NCBI GenBank assembly: GCA_051453625.1
Contig: JBOZIK010000001.1
Span: forward strand, 270,436,658 to 270,494,979
Direction: 5' to 3'
Length of the DNA stretch: 58,322 bases
Source: Welwitschia mirabilis
Lineage: Eukaryota > Gnetophyta > Gnetopsida > Welwitschiales
The notes under the pieces are model-generated. The model had not been told where the DNA came from, searched no databases, and saw only the letters and a program-made list of their open reading frames with translations. Below are positions 45,044 to 56,130 of this stretch, one piece after another. The position numbers and the translations under genes are program-made. The stretch's first letter is position 1; each line of letters opens with the position of its first letter.

Positions 45044-45092
45044 TGTAATGTATCTTTTAAATTTAATATATGATTAGTTTTTTATTTTTTAT

Positions 45093-45192
45093 NNNNNNNN
45101 NNNNNNNNNNNNNNNNNNNNNNNNNNNNNNNNNNNNNNNNNNNNNNNNNNNNNNNNNNNNNNNNNNNNNNNNNNNNNNNNNNNNNNNNNNNN
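45093..45192. other. 100-N gap with 42-bp identical flank
   Basis: TATCTTTTAAATTTAATATA... to TTTTTTAT is identical on both sides. Confidence 0.98.
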
Positions 45193-45484
45193 TATCTTTT
45201 AAATTTAATATATGATTAGTTTTTTATTTTTTATTATTAATACACATTAATTTGGTATTAGTAATACTTATGTGAGACTACTTCTTTATCAACTTATCTC
45301 ATTACTAAGTAAGTTTTTTAAGGTTACTTTTGTGATTTTTAGTCACTATTATTTGATGAATCTTGTGAAAAATTATTTATACTTTTTATTCTTGTAAAGG
45401 ACTATGAAGGATTAAAGGGATTGAGTATGTCATATACCATATTTTATAAATCTTATTTGCTTAAATATTAAATATATTAAGCTT

Positions 45485-45726
45485 NNNNNNNNNNNNNNNN
45501 NNNNNNNNNNNNNNNNNNNNNNNNNNNNNNNNNNNNNNNNNNNNNNNNNNNNNNNNNNNNNNNNNNNNNNNNNNNNNNNNNNNNNNNNNNNNNNNNNNNN
45601 NNNNNNNNNNNNNNNNNNNNNNNNNNNNNNNNNNNNNNNNNNNNNNNNNNNNNNNNNNNNNNNNNNNNNNNNNNNNNNNNNNNNNNNNNNNNNNNNNNNN
45701 NNNNNNNNNNNNNNNNNNNNNNNNNN
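45485..45726. other. Assembly gap, 242 N
   Basis: Non-default length. Comparison with copy A (40755-40950) indicates that real LTR sequence is missing here. Confidence 0.98.
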
Positions 45727-47565
45727 ATCTTATTTACTCATTTAAATTCTTGATAAATGTAAGAGGTGTACTATATTATGAATAAACATTTTCTTCCTTG
45801 TATTATTTGATTGATAGATTTTATGCATTATAAAATCAATAAGCATGTAAACAAGTACACGCACTCTTACCTAAAACCAAGAATGATAAATGAGTGAATT
45901 TAATCTACTATGACTTTTATCTTATTATGATGTGTAAGGGAAGTTGATTCATAGCCTATTTATTGTTTGTTCATTGGAATTACAGAGTTTATCCCATTAT
46001 TCCACATGAAAATTTGAGATTTGTGCATTTTTTCTTTTGATGCATGTCTCTGATGAATTAAACTTATGTATGAGACTATGAAGGATTATGAAGGAGATAG
46101 CATAAGAAAATGATCCATGTAATTAATCTTTCTATTTAAAACAAGAAGATTACTCGTCCTTATTAAGTGCATGAGTTATAAATATGATCATTTTTGTACT
46201 CTAATATCTCTTATTACTTAGTGCACTTATCAATGATAAATCATGTGATCTTGAGCTATGTGCTTTTTCTTTATTTTTATATAGAGATCTTTTCCTCTCT
46301 TGCAAATATAGGAGATACTTTTCATCTTTTTTTTTTAAAATGCAAGTGCATTTTATTCTTTTCTTTCTCTTTCTTTCATTCTCTTGCTTATGGAGACTAG
46401 ATTTTAAAATCTTAAAGCTAAGAACTCTTGATCTTGGATCATATCACTATTCTTGAGCTTAAATCCTAGAGTTTAAAAGCTTATAGTAAGAACTCTTAAA
46501 CTACTAAGGACTTATTAATCTTTCCAAGTAACCTCTTTATTCATGTTACCCATATAGTCTCTTTTAATATTTTAGTAGAATGATGTGATATAGCATCATA
46601 TCACTATTTATGATATATCATATAATTATGTTATTTCCTCCCATTAGCTCTCATCAAGATGTGGGAAAATATGATGGTTTTTTAATGCTTGGTGATAGAG
46701 ATTACTAATGGATGATTATGGCTAAGTGACCACTTGAGGGGTTCATTATAAGTTTCGGTGTCCATGATTATTTTGTGTTAATATACATAACAATATATTC
46801 TTCATCCATTATGCATTAGGTTTACCTTATTAGGTGCAACTTTTGATCCTCAAAAATCTCTTGTAGGCTAGTACTCCATTAGGGTAATCCTAAGGCTCAT
46901 TGTAAATGATTTTGTGAATTGATTTGATTTTCCTTCCTAAATTAATTTTCATGAGTAGTATTTAGTAAAATTATATTGTAAATAATGTGTTTATCTAATT
47001 TATTCATTATTTTACTGATTCAAATTATTGTATAATTAGTTGTTAGACCTTTAATATATTTTCTTTAGGAAAAGCTAAATTTCATAATAGAGGCATAGGA
47101 TAAAAATGGCACAATTACTAGGTGTAAATTGGTAAAAATTATTTTATAAGTTTAAGATTATGCTATAAGTATAAAAATGTGGAAATAATAGTTTTTCTGA
47201 TTTACAATTATTTTTAACAAATTTATTCATTAAAATATGTTAAGAAATAAATGCAAAAAAATGATAAGTAATTAATTTATGTTTCTATAACTAATATTCA
47301 AGGTATCTATAAAATTGAGAATCCTAACTATATGGAATTAAATATGCTTTCTAAAACCTCTTGAATCAATTAAAAAATCAAAGTAGCTTAAAAGTTATGA
47401 TCATGTTAGTGTAATGCGATCAGACTGTAATTTTAGAAAATTTGATAGTTTTGAATCTTAAATCATAATATTAGACATAATATTTTTAGAATTCTAAGAT
47501 AGCTTAATTTGATTTCTAAGGATCTTATTATGAATTTAGTTTATAAAAAATTATTGTAATTTATT

Positions 47566-47665
47566 NNNNNNNNNNNNNNNNNNNNNNNNNNNNNNNNNNN
47601 NNNNNNNNNNNNNNNNNNNNNNNNNNNNNNNNNNNNNNNNNNNNNNNNNNNNNNNNNNNNNNNNN
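47566..47665. other. 100-N gap with 77-bp duplicated flank
   Basis: GAATTCTAAGATAGCTTAAT... to TGTAATTTATT recurs after the gap with four mismatches. Confidence 0.97.
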
Positions 47666-49343
47666 GAATTCTAAGATAGCTTAAGTTGATTTTTAAGGAT
47701 CTTATTATGAATTTAGTTTATGCAAAATTATTGTAATTTATTTTTTACTTCATAATTATTTAATTATTAAATTTTTGATTTTGATATCTTCTTAGAGTCC
47801 AAAAATATTATAATTAATGTTTTAAATTATAGAGAAAATTTTAAATAAAATTTTATAGCCAATTTGAGTATATAAGATAAATTTATATTAGTAGCCTTAA
47901 ATTGTGTTACTTAAAAGTAATATTTTATTAATAAAAATACCTCTTTTACCTTTTCCTTTATCTTACTTTAAATGTGCATGCTTGTAATAGTTTTTACCTT
48001 AGTAGTTTAACTAACATAAATAGTCTTTAGCTTATCACTTATTTCTTTGACTTTTAATACAATAATATGAATCTTGAATAGAGTTATATCTTAAGAATCA
48101 TGCTTGAAATATACTTTCTTTTGTTTACCTTCATTACACCAATCCATGGATATTGTCATATTAGCATGAAAGAATGTTTCTAGAAGTGGCATAGCTTTAG
48201 GTATGGATTAGTTTGTTTTAGTACATTATTAAGATATGATTTGATACATTGAAATATTTTTATTATTATTAAAAGAAATAAAACAAAATAATATTTTGTT
48301 TATTTCAATAGAAAAGAAAAGATATTTCTTTTATTTAGATTTTCATAATTATAATCTTGAATTTAGAGATGTTATAGTGTGCTTGTTTTCTCTTTTATTA
48401 TTGTTTCTTTACAATTAATCTAATGATAAATATTATTATAACTATGTAAATAATTTAATAAATATCCACATTAGTTAGGATTGTATGTATGAATTTGCAT
48501 AGTGTATTCATTGAACGTAATTAAATCAAGATAATCCTCATAATATTCATCTCCATACTTGGATTTCATTATTAAAGTTAGTTGCATTGAATTTTGTTTT
48601 TGTGATATCCTTTTAGAAGTGAATTTGATCAACATTCTCCTACCATATTCATCTATGAACTTACTCTGACTTAATATCTCAAGCCCTTAGCATTGATGAA
48701 TCATATTACATCATTTGGAAATGTTTCAAAGAAGCAAGCCTTATCTATAAGCATGCGTCCACCTTATGTGCCACCTATACCCTAGATTGGGGATATACCA
48801 AGGTGAAATGTAAGCCTATGGAGTCAAGCTTACATATGTTTATATAGTTTAAAAGCTAAAGTAAAACCAAATCATGTATAGAGGATGGCCAGATATCCAA
48901 TTGAAATGTCATTAATGGAAGTTACAGCCTCCTATTATATTAGTTAGGTATTATCCTTAAACTTATCCATGTAGATTTATAACAAGTTTATATTTCCACA
49001 AGGATATAAACTTATGATATTACTATTGTTTGTAAGATAAAATAACCTTAGAATTATTTCTAAATAAATATATAATAATAATAATATGACTTATTTTTCT
49101 TAAAATACAAAAATAATAATAAAGGAATAAGTAAATTTTGATCCTAGATATTATTGTGTCTATTATGTAATCATATCAAAAAATGAAGGGGAAAAAAGGG
49201 AAAAAGTAGTGCTTAATTAAAGTTAAAGAAGATAGGGTGTCATAAATTGATGCTAAGGATCTAAGTTGACATAAAAAACACTTATGTTAAGTAGTTATTA
49301 ATTTATAAGAATATAAATCCAATTATATTTTAACAACCTTTAT

Positions 49344-49443
49344 NNNNNNNNNNNNNNNNNNNNNNNNNNNNNNNNNNNNNNNNNNNNNNNNNNNNNNNNN
49401 NNNNNNNNNNNNNNNNNNNNNNNNNNNNNNNNNNNNNNNNNNN
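49344..49443. other. 100-N gap with 52-bp duplicated flank
   Basis: GTAGTTATTAATTTATAAGA... to CAACCTTT is identical on both sides. Confidence 0.97.
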
Positions 49444-49658
49444 GTAGTTATTAATTTATAAGAATATAAATCCAATTATATTTTAACAACCTTTCTATTT
49501 AAATGTAACCTTAAATCCTAATAACTATAAAGTTAGTTATATCATCAATTATTCTAAACCTTAAGTAAAATCAATTATATCCTTTATAATACTAGATTCT
49601 AAGATAATTATAACTCATAGATAATCATGAATTTAATCATATATTCTAATATTCATGA

Positions 49659-50233
49659 ATTTCATTATATCTATAAATTCATTGTATCTATAATTTTTCT
49701 TACTCCTTAAATATATAATAAAGTGCATTCATGTTAATTCTAATAATTATAAAAATTCCACTAAGGTTAATTATAGCACCTTTATAATCCTAAAAGTTGA
49801 TTATATTTGGAATAGCTCCAAAGTATTTGTAAGGTTACTTATAAATCCAACCCCTAGATGATTATTATGCTAATCATATTTATGATAAATCAAAATACCT
49901 AAATAAACTAATAAAGATAATGACCTAAAGTTATTAAATACTTTATTACCTTATAGCTATAGATAATAATCATTTACAAGAATTACACTTATCTTAAGAA
50001 TTTAGAACAATGACCTTATATGATACCTTAAAGAGCTTAACCTTTTACCAGAAATATAAGTACATAAAATAATGCCTTATAATTAGATACCCTTAGAAAT
50101 ATTCAAATCTCTAACAAGTTATTCATTCTAAATTATATGGTTACATAACTTTAAAGTGAAAACCCATATTCATAACTTATAAATATTATCTATTAAAAAT
50201 AAATAAATAACATAAAGTTGGTTATGTACTTTA
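49659..50233 (+). repeat. 575-bp duplicated block, copy 1
   Basis: Equal in length to 50334-50908, with roughly ten scattered substitutions and no net indel. It lies directly against the 50234 gap. Confidence 0.88.
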
Positions 50234-50333
50234 NNNNNNNNNNNNNNNNNNNNNNNNNNNNNNNNNNNNNNNNNNNNNNNNNNNNNNNNNNNNNNNNNNN
50301 NNNNNNNNNNNNNNNNNNNNNNNNNNNNNNNNN
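50234..50333. other. 100-N gap between 575-bp copies
   Basis: Copies 49659-50233 and 50334-50908 abut it. Confidence 0.97.
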
Positions 50334-50908
50334 ATTTCATTGTATCTATAAATTCATTATATCTATAATTTTTCTTACTCCTTAAATATATAATAAAGTG
50401 CATTCATGTTAATTCTAATAATTATAAAAATTACACTAAGGTTAATTATAGCACCTTAATAATCCTAAAAGTTGATTATATTTGGAATAGCTCCAAAGGA
50501 TTTGTAAGGTTACTTATAAACCCAACCCCTAGATGATTATTATGCTAATCATATTTATGATAAATCAAAATACCTAAATAAACTAATAAAGATAATAACC
50601 TAAAGTTATTAAAGATTTTATTACCTTATAGCTATAGATAATAATCATTTAGAAGAATTACAGTTATCTTAAGAATTTAGAATAATGACCTTATATGATA
50701 CCTTAAAGAGCTTAACCTTTTACCAGGAATATAAGTACATAAAATAATGCCTTATAATTAGATACCCTTAGAAATATTCAAATATCCAACAAGTTATTCA
50801 TTCTAAATTATATGGTTACATAACTTTAAAGTGAAAACCCATATTTATAACTTATAAATCTTATCTATTAAAGATAAAGAAATAACATAAAGTTGGTTAT
50901 GTACTTTA
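50334..50908 (+). repeat. 575-bp duplicated block, copy 2
   Basis: Partner of 49659-50233. Confidence 0.88.
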
Positions 50909-51024
50909 AGTTACAAACTAGGCCCAATTCTTCCTAAGATCATAAAAATATTTTTAAGTTTAATCTTTAGTAATATTTATTCTATTTTCAAATATAATCT
51001 CATAATATATTCCACTTCTTTCAG

Positions 51025-51086
51025 NNNNNNNNNNNNNNNNNNNNNNNNNNNNNNNNNNNNNNNNNNNNNNNNNNNNNNNNNNNNNN
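51025..51086. other. Assembly gap, 62 N
   Basis: Non-default length. No flank duplication seen. Confidence 0.98.
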
Positions 51087-51299
51087 AGAGAATTCATAAG
51101 AAAGTCAACAACCTGATGATGAAAATAAATTCTCATTCACCCTTAATCCAAAAAGCATTATTGAATATATTTATGAACGTCTTATCATAAATAATAAATC
51201 AAGGTCAAAACCTATAAGTAAATAATGGCATCAATCAACCTAATGAAGTGGGTATTAAAAAATTAATTTAAATATTTATTAAGACAAATATATCAAAGT

Positions 51300-51800
51300 T
51301 TGTAAGAGGTTTAGATATTTTCAAAGTAAAAGCATGGTTGAGTGATGCTAAGATGGTTATAGGTACCTTAGGATGTGATGAATACAAAAATACTTCTTTA
51401 GCTATTAATATGTTCAAAGGAGAAGCTAACTTATGGTGGAAAGTGAAAATGACTAACTTAGGATATCTAGAACTTATATGAAGGTAATTTAAGCACATCG
51501 TTAAGGAGAGGTATATTACCAAGTTCTATATTCATAAAAGGTTACAAAATTCTATAATTTAAGACAAGCCCCTAATGTAACCATAGCATCTCATAAGTGC
51601 AAATTTATAAAGTTATTTAGATATGTGTCACATATGCATCTAGATGGAGAAGCCTAAGAATATCTATTTACTAGTATTATTTATTCTATTACTATAAAAC
51701 TATCCATGTTTCAACTTAAGAATCTATTAGAGGTCAGAGAAAAGATAAAGATAGCAAAACAGAACTAGCAAAGATAATAAGAAAATAAGAAGAAATTCCT
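51300..51800 (+). pseudogene. Gypsy gag (capsid domain, decayed)
   Basis: The plus-strand frame at 51330-51530 reads AKAWLSDAKMVIGTLGCDEY, then NTSLAINMFKGEANLWWKV, then FKHIVKERYIT, matching the Ty3-gypsy gag domain (AxxWLxxxExxFxxxxCxxxxKVxxAxxxLxGxAxxWW, FxxxFxxxYxP). The paired Trp (WW) and GEA are kept. Stops break it downstream, and no CCHC knuckle was identified before protease. The antisense open frame at 51268-51522 is its shadow. Confidence 0.8.
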
Positions 51801-51890
51801 TCATAAAAACATATCCTTAAATGGAATTGATTATAAATATTTTATCAAAATAATAAATGGAACTTCAAAAAAAATAATGTTAGTGTTCAT

Positions 51891-51990
51891 NNNNNNNNNN
51901 NNNNNNNNNNNNNNNNNNNNNNNNNNNNNNNNNNNNNNNNNNNNNNNNNNNNNNNNNNNNNNNNNNNNNNNNNNNNNNNNNNNNNNNNNN
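51891..51990. other. 100-N gap with 75-bp duplicated flank
   Basis: CTTAAATGGAATTGATTATA... to GTGTTCAT recurs with one mismatch. Confidence 0.98.
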
Positions 51991-52379
51991 CTTAAATGGA
52001 ATTGATTATAAATATTTTATCAACATAATAAATGGAACTTCAAAAAAAATAATGTTAGTGTTCATTATAGTAGAAATAAGAATTTTAATCAACCTAACTA
52101 GGCTTCATTTAAAAGAAATTGGAATATTTCTAGTTAAAACTATGTAAGTAATTAATCTTGGAGATCTAATTTCTAGAAAATTCTTAGTTATTATTAATAC
52201 TAGAACCAATATATAATGGAGACAAAAGCTTCTAATGTAAAAAAAAATCAAAAAGTAAAAGAATATCCATTACATAATGAAAACCCTCCCAGATAGCAAC
52301 TAGAAAATCCCTAAAGATTAAAAAGCATTTCTCAGTTAATAAAATAAGTTCAAGTAGTAGTAGATAATCAAGAGGTGTA

Positions 52380-52680
52380 ATTTTAAATCTTTATCATAGA
52401 AGGTAATTATTTACTTAATAATAAATAAGTAATTATTTTATTTTATTATATAACTTATTGCTTCATATATCTTATGAGTGGTATAAGAGGAAAATTATGT
52501 TGTGCTTTAATTGAGGGATGCATATAGCTAGTAAATGGATCCATGTCCAAGATTAATTCGGAAGCCTAAAATTATACTTTATCTATAAGTGGGAAAGATT
52601 TGCAGATACAACTAATTGTACTAATTTTGAAAAATATGACATTGTTTTGGGGATAAACTAAATAGTTAATGGAAAATAAA
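52380..52680 (+). pseudogene. Gypsy protease (decayed)
   Basis: The frame reads IIEGNYLLNNK, then VIILFYYITYCFIYLMSG, matching GTFLINxxxxxVLFDTGATHSFIS: hydrophobic positions and the CFI/SFI step fit, but the catalytic Asp-Thr-Gly is lost. Farther on, LIVLILKNMTLFWG matches LIVLDMxDFDVILGMDW. Confidence 0.65.
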
Positions 52681-52764
52681 GAAGTTACAAATTATGAAAA
52701 CCATTAAGTAGAAATGATGAATCATGGTTAAAGAATAATCTTTTAAGGCCATTACAAATCACCA

Positions 52765-53565
52765 ATGGAGAATATAATTAACAAACAACATATAAAAAAC
52801 AAAATTAAGAGGAAACCACTAGTTTATATGTTATACTTAAAACTAATTAACTTGAAGGAAGAAGAAAGTTTAGTGAAAAATATACCAATAGTTTCAATTT
52901 ATCTTGATGTATTTGCAACAAGATTGCTAGAAATGTCACCACTTTGGGAAGTTGAGTTTTCCACTGAATTGATCCCAGTAACCCAATCAACTTTTAGGGC
53001 ATCATATAAAATGTCTTTTATAGAAATGAAAGAATTGAAAATTCATCTTAAAGAATGCTTATAAAAAAGTTTTATTCATCCTAGTCTATCATCATGGAGA
53101 GCACCTATATTATTTACAAAGAAGAAGAATGGAACACTAAAATTATGCATTGATTATAGATAGCTAAATAAGTTTACTATTAGGACAAAGTATCCACTAT
53201 GATTTTTTTATCAGCTTAAGGAAGCTAAGGTGTTCTTAAAATTTAACATAAAATCTGGATATCATCAACTTCAAATTAAGGAAAAAGATATTCATTAAAA
53301 AAAATTAAAACCCACTATGGGTATTAGAGTCCACTATTATGCCTTTTAATTTAACTAATGCCCTTACAATATTTATCAGTCATATGAACTACATGTTTTA
53401 ACCACATCTTGATTCCTTTATAATAGTGTTTATTGATGATATTTTCATTTATTACAAAACTTCTAAAGAGCATGAGAAGCACTTAAAAATTGTATTAAGA
53501 ACTTTAAGAAATCACCAATTATATTTTAATGTGAAAAAATACCCTTTTTAAAAGGAATCCATTCA
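52765..53565 (+). pseudogene. Gypsy reverse transcriptase (decayed)
   Basis: A 99-codon open stretch (52765-53064) covers the RT lead-in: VKNIPIVSIYLDVFATRLLE, VEFSTELIPVTQST, YKMSFIEMKELKIHLKECL (family: DIPVVxEFxDVFPExLPGLPP, EFxIDLxPGTxPI, YRMxPxELxELKxQLxELL). It continues as LKLCIDYR, stop, LNKFTIRTKYPL, then FNIKSGYHQLQIKEKDI and, after a frameshift, IVFIDDIFIYYKTSKEHEKHL. The first catalytic Asp (KID) is Asn (FNI), while the FIDD loop is intact. The domain breaks off at the 206-N gap. Confidence 0.88.
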
Positions 53566-53771
53566 NNNNNNNNNNNNNNNNNNNNNNNNNNNNNNNNNNN
53601 NNNNNNNNNNNNNNNNNNNNNNNNNNNNNNNNNNNNNNNNNNNNNNNNNNNNNNNNNNNNNNNNNNNNNNNNNNNNNNNNNNNNNNNNNNNNNNNNNNNN
53701 NNNNNNNNNNNNNNNNNNNNNNNNNNNNNNNNNNNNNNNNNNNNNNNNNNNNNNNNNNNNNNNNNNNNNNN
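53566..53771. other. Assembly gap, 206 N
   Basis: Falls between RT and RNase H; by comparison with the family it removes the RT thumb and connection. Confidence 0.98.
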
Positions 53772-54215
53772 AGAAAAATATTAGCAGTTATTTGATCATG
53801 TTAAAGAATGCTTAACTAGTACTTTAGTATTAGCAAAGCCAAATGATTCAAAGATGTTTTTACTTTTTACTAATTCATCTAGAGAATGTTTTAGAGAAGT
53901 TCTTAAATAAGATAAAAGAGTAATAGCTTATGAATCTAGACAACTTAATACTCATAAGAGACATTATCTTATTCATGATTTTGAATTAACTATAGTAATT
54001 TTTGCTTTAACTTTGGGGAAGTATTATCTTTATGATGTAAAATTTCAAGCTTAGAGAGATCATATGACTCTAAAATACATTTTTACTCAACCAAACTTAA
54101 ATTTTAAACAAATAATATGAATGAAATTTCTATATGTTTTGATCTAGAGATTTAATACCCTAAAGGTAAGAGAAATAAGGTTATAAGTGCCCTTAGTAGA
54201 TAAGATTATCTCAAA
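53772..54215 (+). pseudogene. Gypsy RNase H (decayed)
   Basis: Reads VLAKPNDSKMFLLFTNSS, then RVIAYESRQLNTHKRHYLIH, then DFELTIVIFALTLGKYYLYD and DHMTLKYIFTQPNLNFKQ, matching RNase H of Ty3-gypsy (YTDAS, VIAYASRQLKxHExNYxTHDLELAAVVFALKxWRHYLYG, TDHKSLKYLFTQxxLNxRQ). The first catalytic Asp (YTDAS) is Asn (FTNSS); Glu of LEL is kept. Confidence 0.88.
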
Positions 54216-54329
54216 ATAATCATGAAAATTCAAAGTAAAGTTCTTACCATTACATTAGAGGGATTAAAAAATTATGAGAAGTATCAAAAATTAAAAGACT
54301 AATTTTAAAAAAAATTGATTTAAAGAAGC

Positions 54330-55060
54330 TTAGTATTGATTTAGATAGTATTATCAGATTCAAGAAAAAAATTTTAGTTCCTAATGTAGATGGAATTAGA
54401 CATAAGCTAATGTTTGAATTTCATAATCCACTTATAGTATGTTATCCTAAAAGAACTAAAATGTATTGAAATATGAAACAAAAATTTTTATATTTAGGGA
54501 TGAAAAAGGCCATACTAAAATTTGTATCAAGATGTCTTAATTGTTAATAAGTTAAAGTAGAATATAGAAAGCCAATAGAATTAATTTATCCTCATGAGAA
54601 TATAAAGGGGATTTGATTTATGTAGACTTTATTATATAATTTTTAAAAACTCAAAGTAGTAATTACTCTATCATGGTGATAATTGATAGAGCAGCTAAGT
54701 CAACACATTTCATTCTAGTAAAACCTACTTATAATATTAAGGATATAGCTAAATTATATATTCAAAATGTTATTTCATTGTATGATGTGCCTTTAGTGAT
54801 TAATTCTAATAGAGATTCAAATTTTACTTTTACATTTTATCAAGAATTACATATTGGTTTAGGAATCAAGTTAAATATGAGCTATACATTTCATCCTCAA
54901 ATAGATAGTCAAGCAAAAAGAGTTAATCAAATTTAAGAAGATCTTTTCAAAACATGTATTCTAGATAATCTTAAGAGTTGGAAAGAGTACTTACAATTAG
55001 TAAAATTTTTGTATAATAATAGTTATTAGAGTTTAATTTAACTATACATATTATTTATTT
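54330..55060 (+). pseudogene. Gypsy integrase (decayed, C-terminus deleted)
   Basis: The zinc-binding part at 54370-54550 reads VPNVDGIRHKLMFEFHNP, then GMKKAILKFVSRCLNC (HHCC region, family: VPxxxxLRxxIxxExHxxxxxxHPG, GMKxDIxxxVxxCxxC). The 87-codon open core (54673-54936) reads VIIDRAAKSTHFILVKPTYN, then LYDVPLVINSNRDSNFTFTF, then KLNMSYTFHPQIDSQAKRVN (family: VIVDRLTKSAHFxPVK, GVPxSIVSDRDxxFTSxFW, LxxSTAxHPQTDGQxERxN). Asp of SDRD has become Asn (SNRD). Beyond LVKFLYNNSY the frame dissolves and LTR sequence begins. Confidence 0.88.
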
Positions 55061-56030
55061 AAGGTATTATGTTTATAACATATGCTTCATGATATAATTT
55101 CAAGAGTATTTAATTATATATTTTTACATTTTATTTGTTCATTTAAGTTCTTGGTAAATGTGAGAGTTGTACTATATTATTAATAGATATTTTCTTCCTT
55201 ACATTATGTGATTGATATATTTTATACATTATAAAAAAATAAGCATATGAAAAAGTACATGCACTTCTACTTAGAACTAAGAATGATAAATTAGTAAGTT
55301 TACTCTATTATGACTTTATATTCTTAAAATATATAAGGGAACTTAATTATTAGATTATTTTCTGTTTTTCTCATTGTAATTAAAAATTTTATCTCATTAT
55401 TCCATATAAAAGTTTTGAGATTTTTGCATTTATTCTTTTGATACATGTCTTGGATGAATTAAACTCACTTATGAAATTATTTAGAATTAAAAAGGAGCTA
55501 GCATGAGGAAATAATGCATGTAATTAATCTTACAAATTGAAGTAATTAGCTGCATGCATCATAAATATGATATCTTTTTGTACTCTAATATCACTTTTTA
55601 TGTATTTCACTTATCAATGCTAAATCATATGATCTTATGATCTTGAGTAATGTGGAAAAATATGAGGGGTCTATTACGCTTTATGATAGAGATTACTGAT
55701 GAATGATTATCGCCAAGGGAGGACTCACTATATACTCAAGTATCCATCTTTATTTTATGTTAACATACATAACAATATATTTTTCATTCGTTATGCATTA
55801 GGTCTATTTTATTAAGAGACATTTCTAATCCTCAAAAATCTCTTTTAGGCTAGTACTCCTTCATGAAAACCCTTAAGGCTTATCGTAAATGCTTTTGTGA
55901 ATTGATTTGATCTTCCTTCATAAATTAAATTGCATTAGTAGTTTTTGATAAATTTATACTAAAAATAATAAGTTTTTCTAGTATATTCATTATTTTACTA
56001 ATTTAAATTATTATATAATTAGTTCTTGAA

Positions 56031-56130
56031 NNNNNNNNNNNNNNNNNNNNNNNNNNNNNNNNNNNNNNNNNNNNNNNNNNNNNNNNNNNNNNNNNNNNNN
56101 NNNNNNNNNNNNNNNNNNNNNNNNNNNNNN
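56031..56130. other. 100-N gap with about 140-bp duplicated flank
   Basis: GCTTTTGTGAATTGATTTGA... to TAATTAGTTCTTGAA recurs after the gap with about six mismatches. Confidence 0.97.

Larger units (their letters stand above)
44140..45427 (+). other. Unidentified spacer with promoter-like features
   Basis: This stretch between LTR copies A and B is less AT-rich than its surroundings from 44280 to 45045. It holds a TATA box (TATAAAT, 44879-44885) and a small ORF 45 bases further on. ACATGACA/ACATGTCA-like motifs cluster at 44450-44580 (CACATGACAG, TGACATGTGG, ATACATGACATGG, GGACATGTCATT). It may be the promoter and leader of a truncated gene or of an unrecognised retroelement. Two 100-N gaps have perfectly duplicated flanks. 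Confidence 0.4.
45428..49240 (+). repeat. Long LTR copy B (5' LTR of the 3' gypsy element)
   Basis: Starts TGTCATATACCATATTTTAT and aligns with copy A and, over its 3' three-quarters, with copy C. About 3.8 kb including two gaps (242 N at 45485, 100 N at 47566). Its 3' part shares CTTACTCT.ACTTAATATCTCAAGCC, CAACCTCCTATTATA.TAGTTAGG and TAAAGGAATAAGTAAA with copy C up to the window end. The 3' boundary near 49240 is approximate; GGGTGTCATAA at about 49236 could be a decayed tRNA-Met primer site. Confidence 0.8.
49241..51290 (+). other. Gypsy leader region (non-coding, contains a 575-bp duplication)
   Basis: AT-rich sequence between LTR B and gag, with repeated AACCTTAA/TAATTATA motifs and no open frame. 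49659-50233 and 50334-50908 are equal-length copies. Gaps lie at 49344-49443, 50234-50333 and 51025-51086. Confidence 0.6.

Noticed and set aside
44280-45045. Endogenous pararetrovirus promoter
   Set aside because: Only a TATA box and short leader are seen; no movement-protein, coat or RT sequence of that group adjoins it.
46194-46400. 68-codon open frame in LTR copy B
   Set aside because: Not open in the aligned parts of copies A and C; it is an LTR sequence.
51268-51522. 84-codon minus-strand open frame
   Set aside because: Antisense of the gypsy gag capsid region, whose plus-strand motifs are clear.
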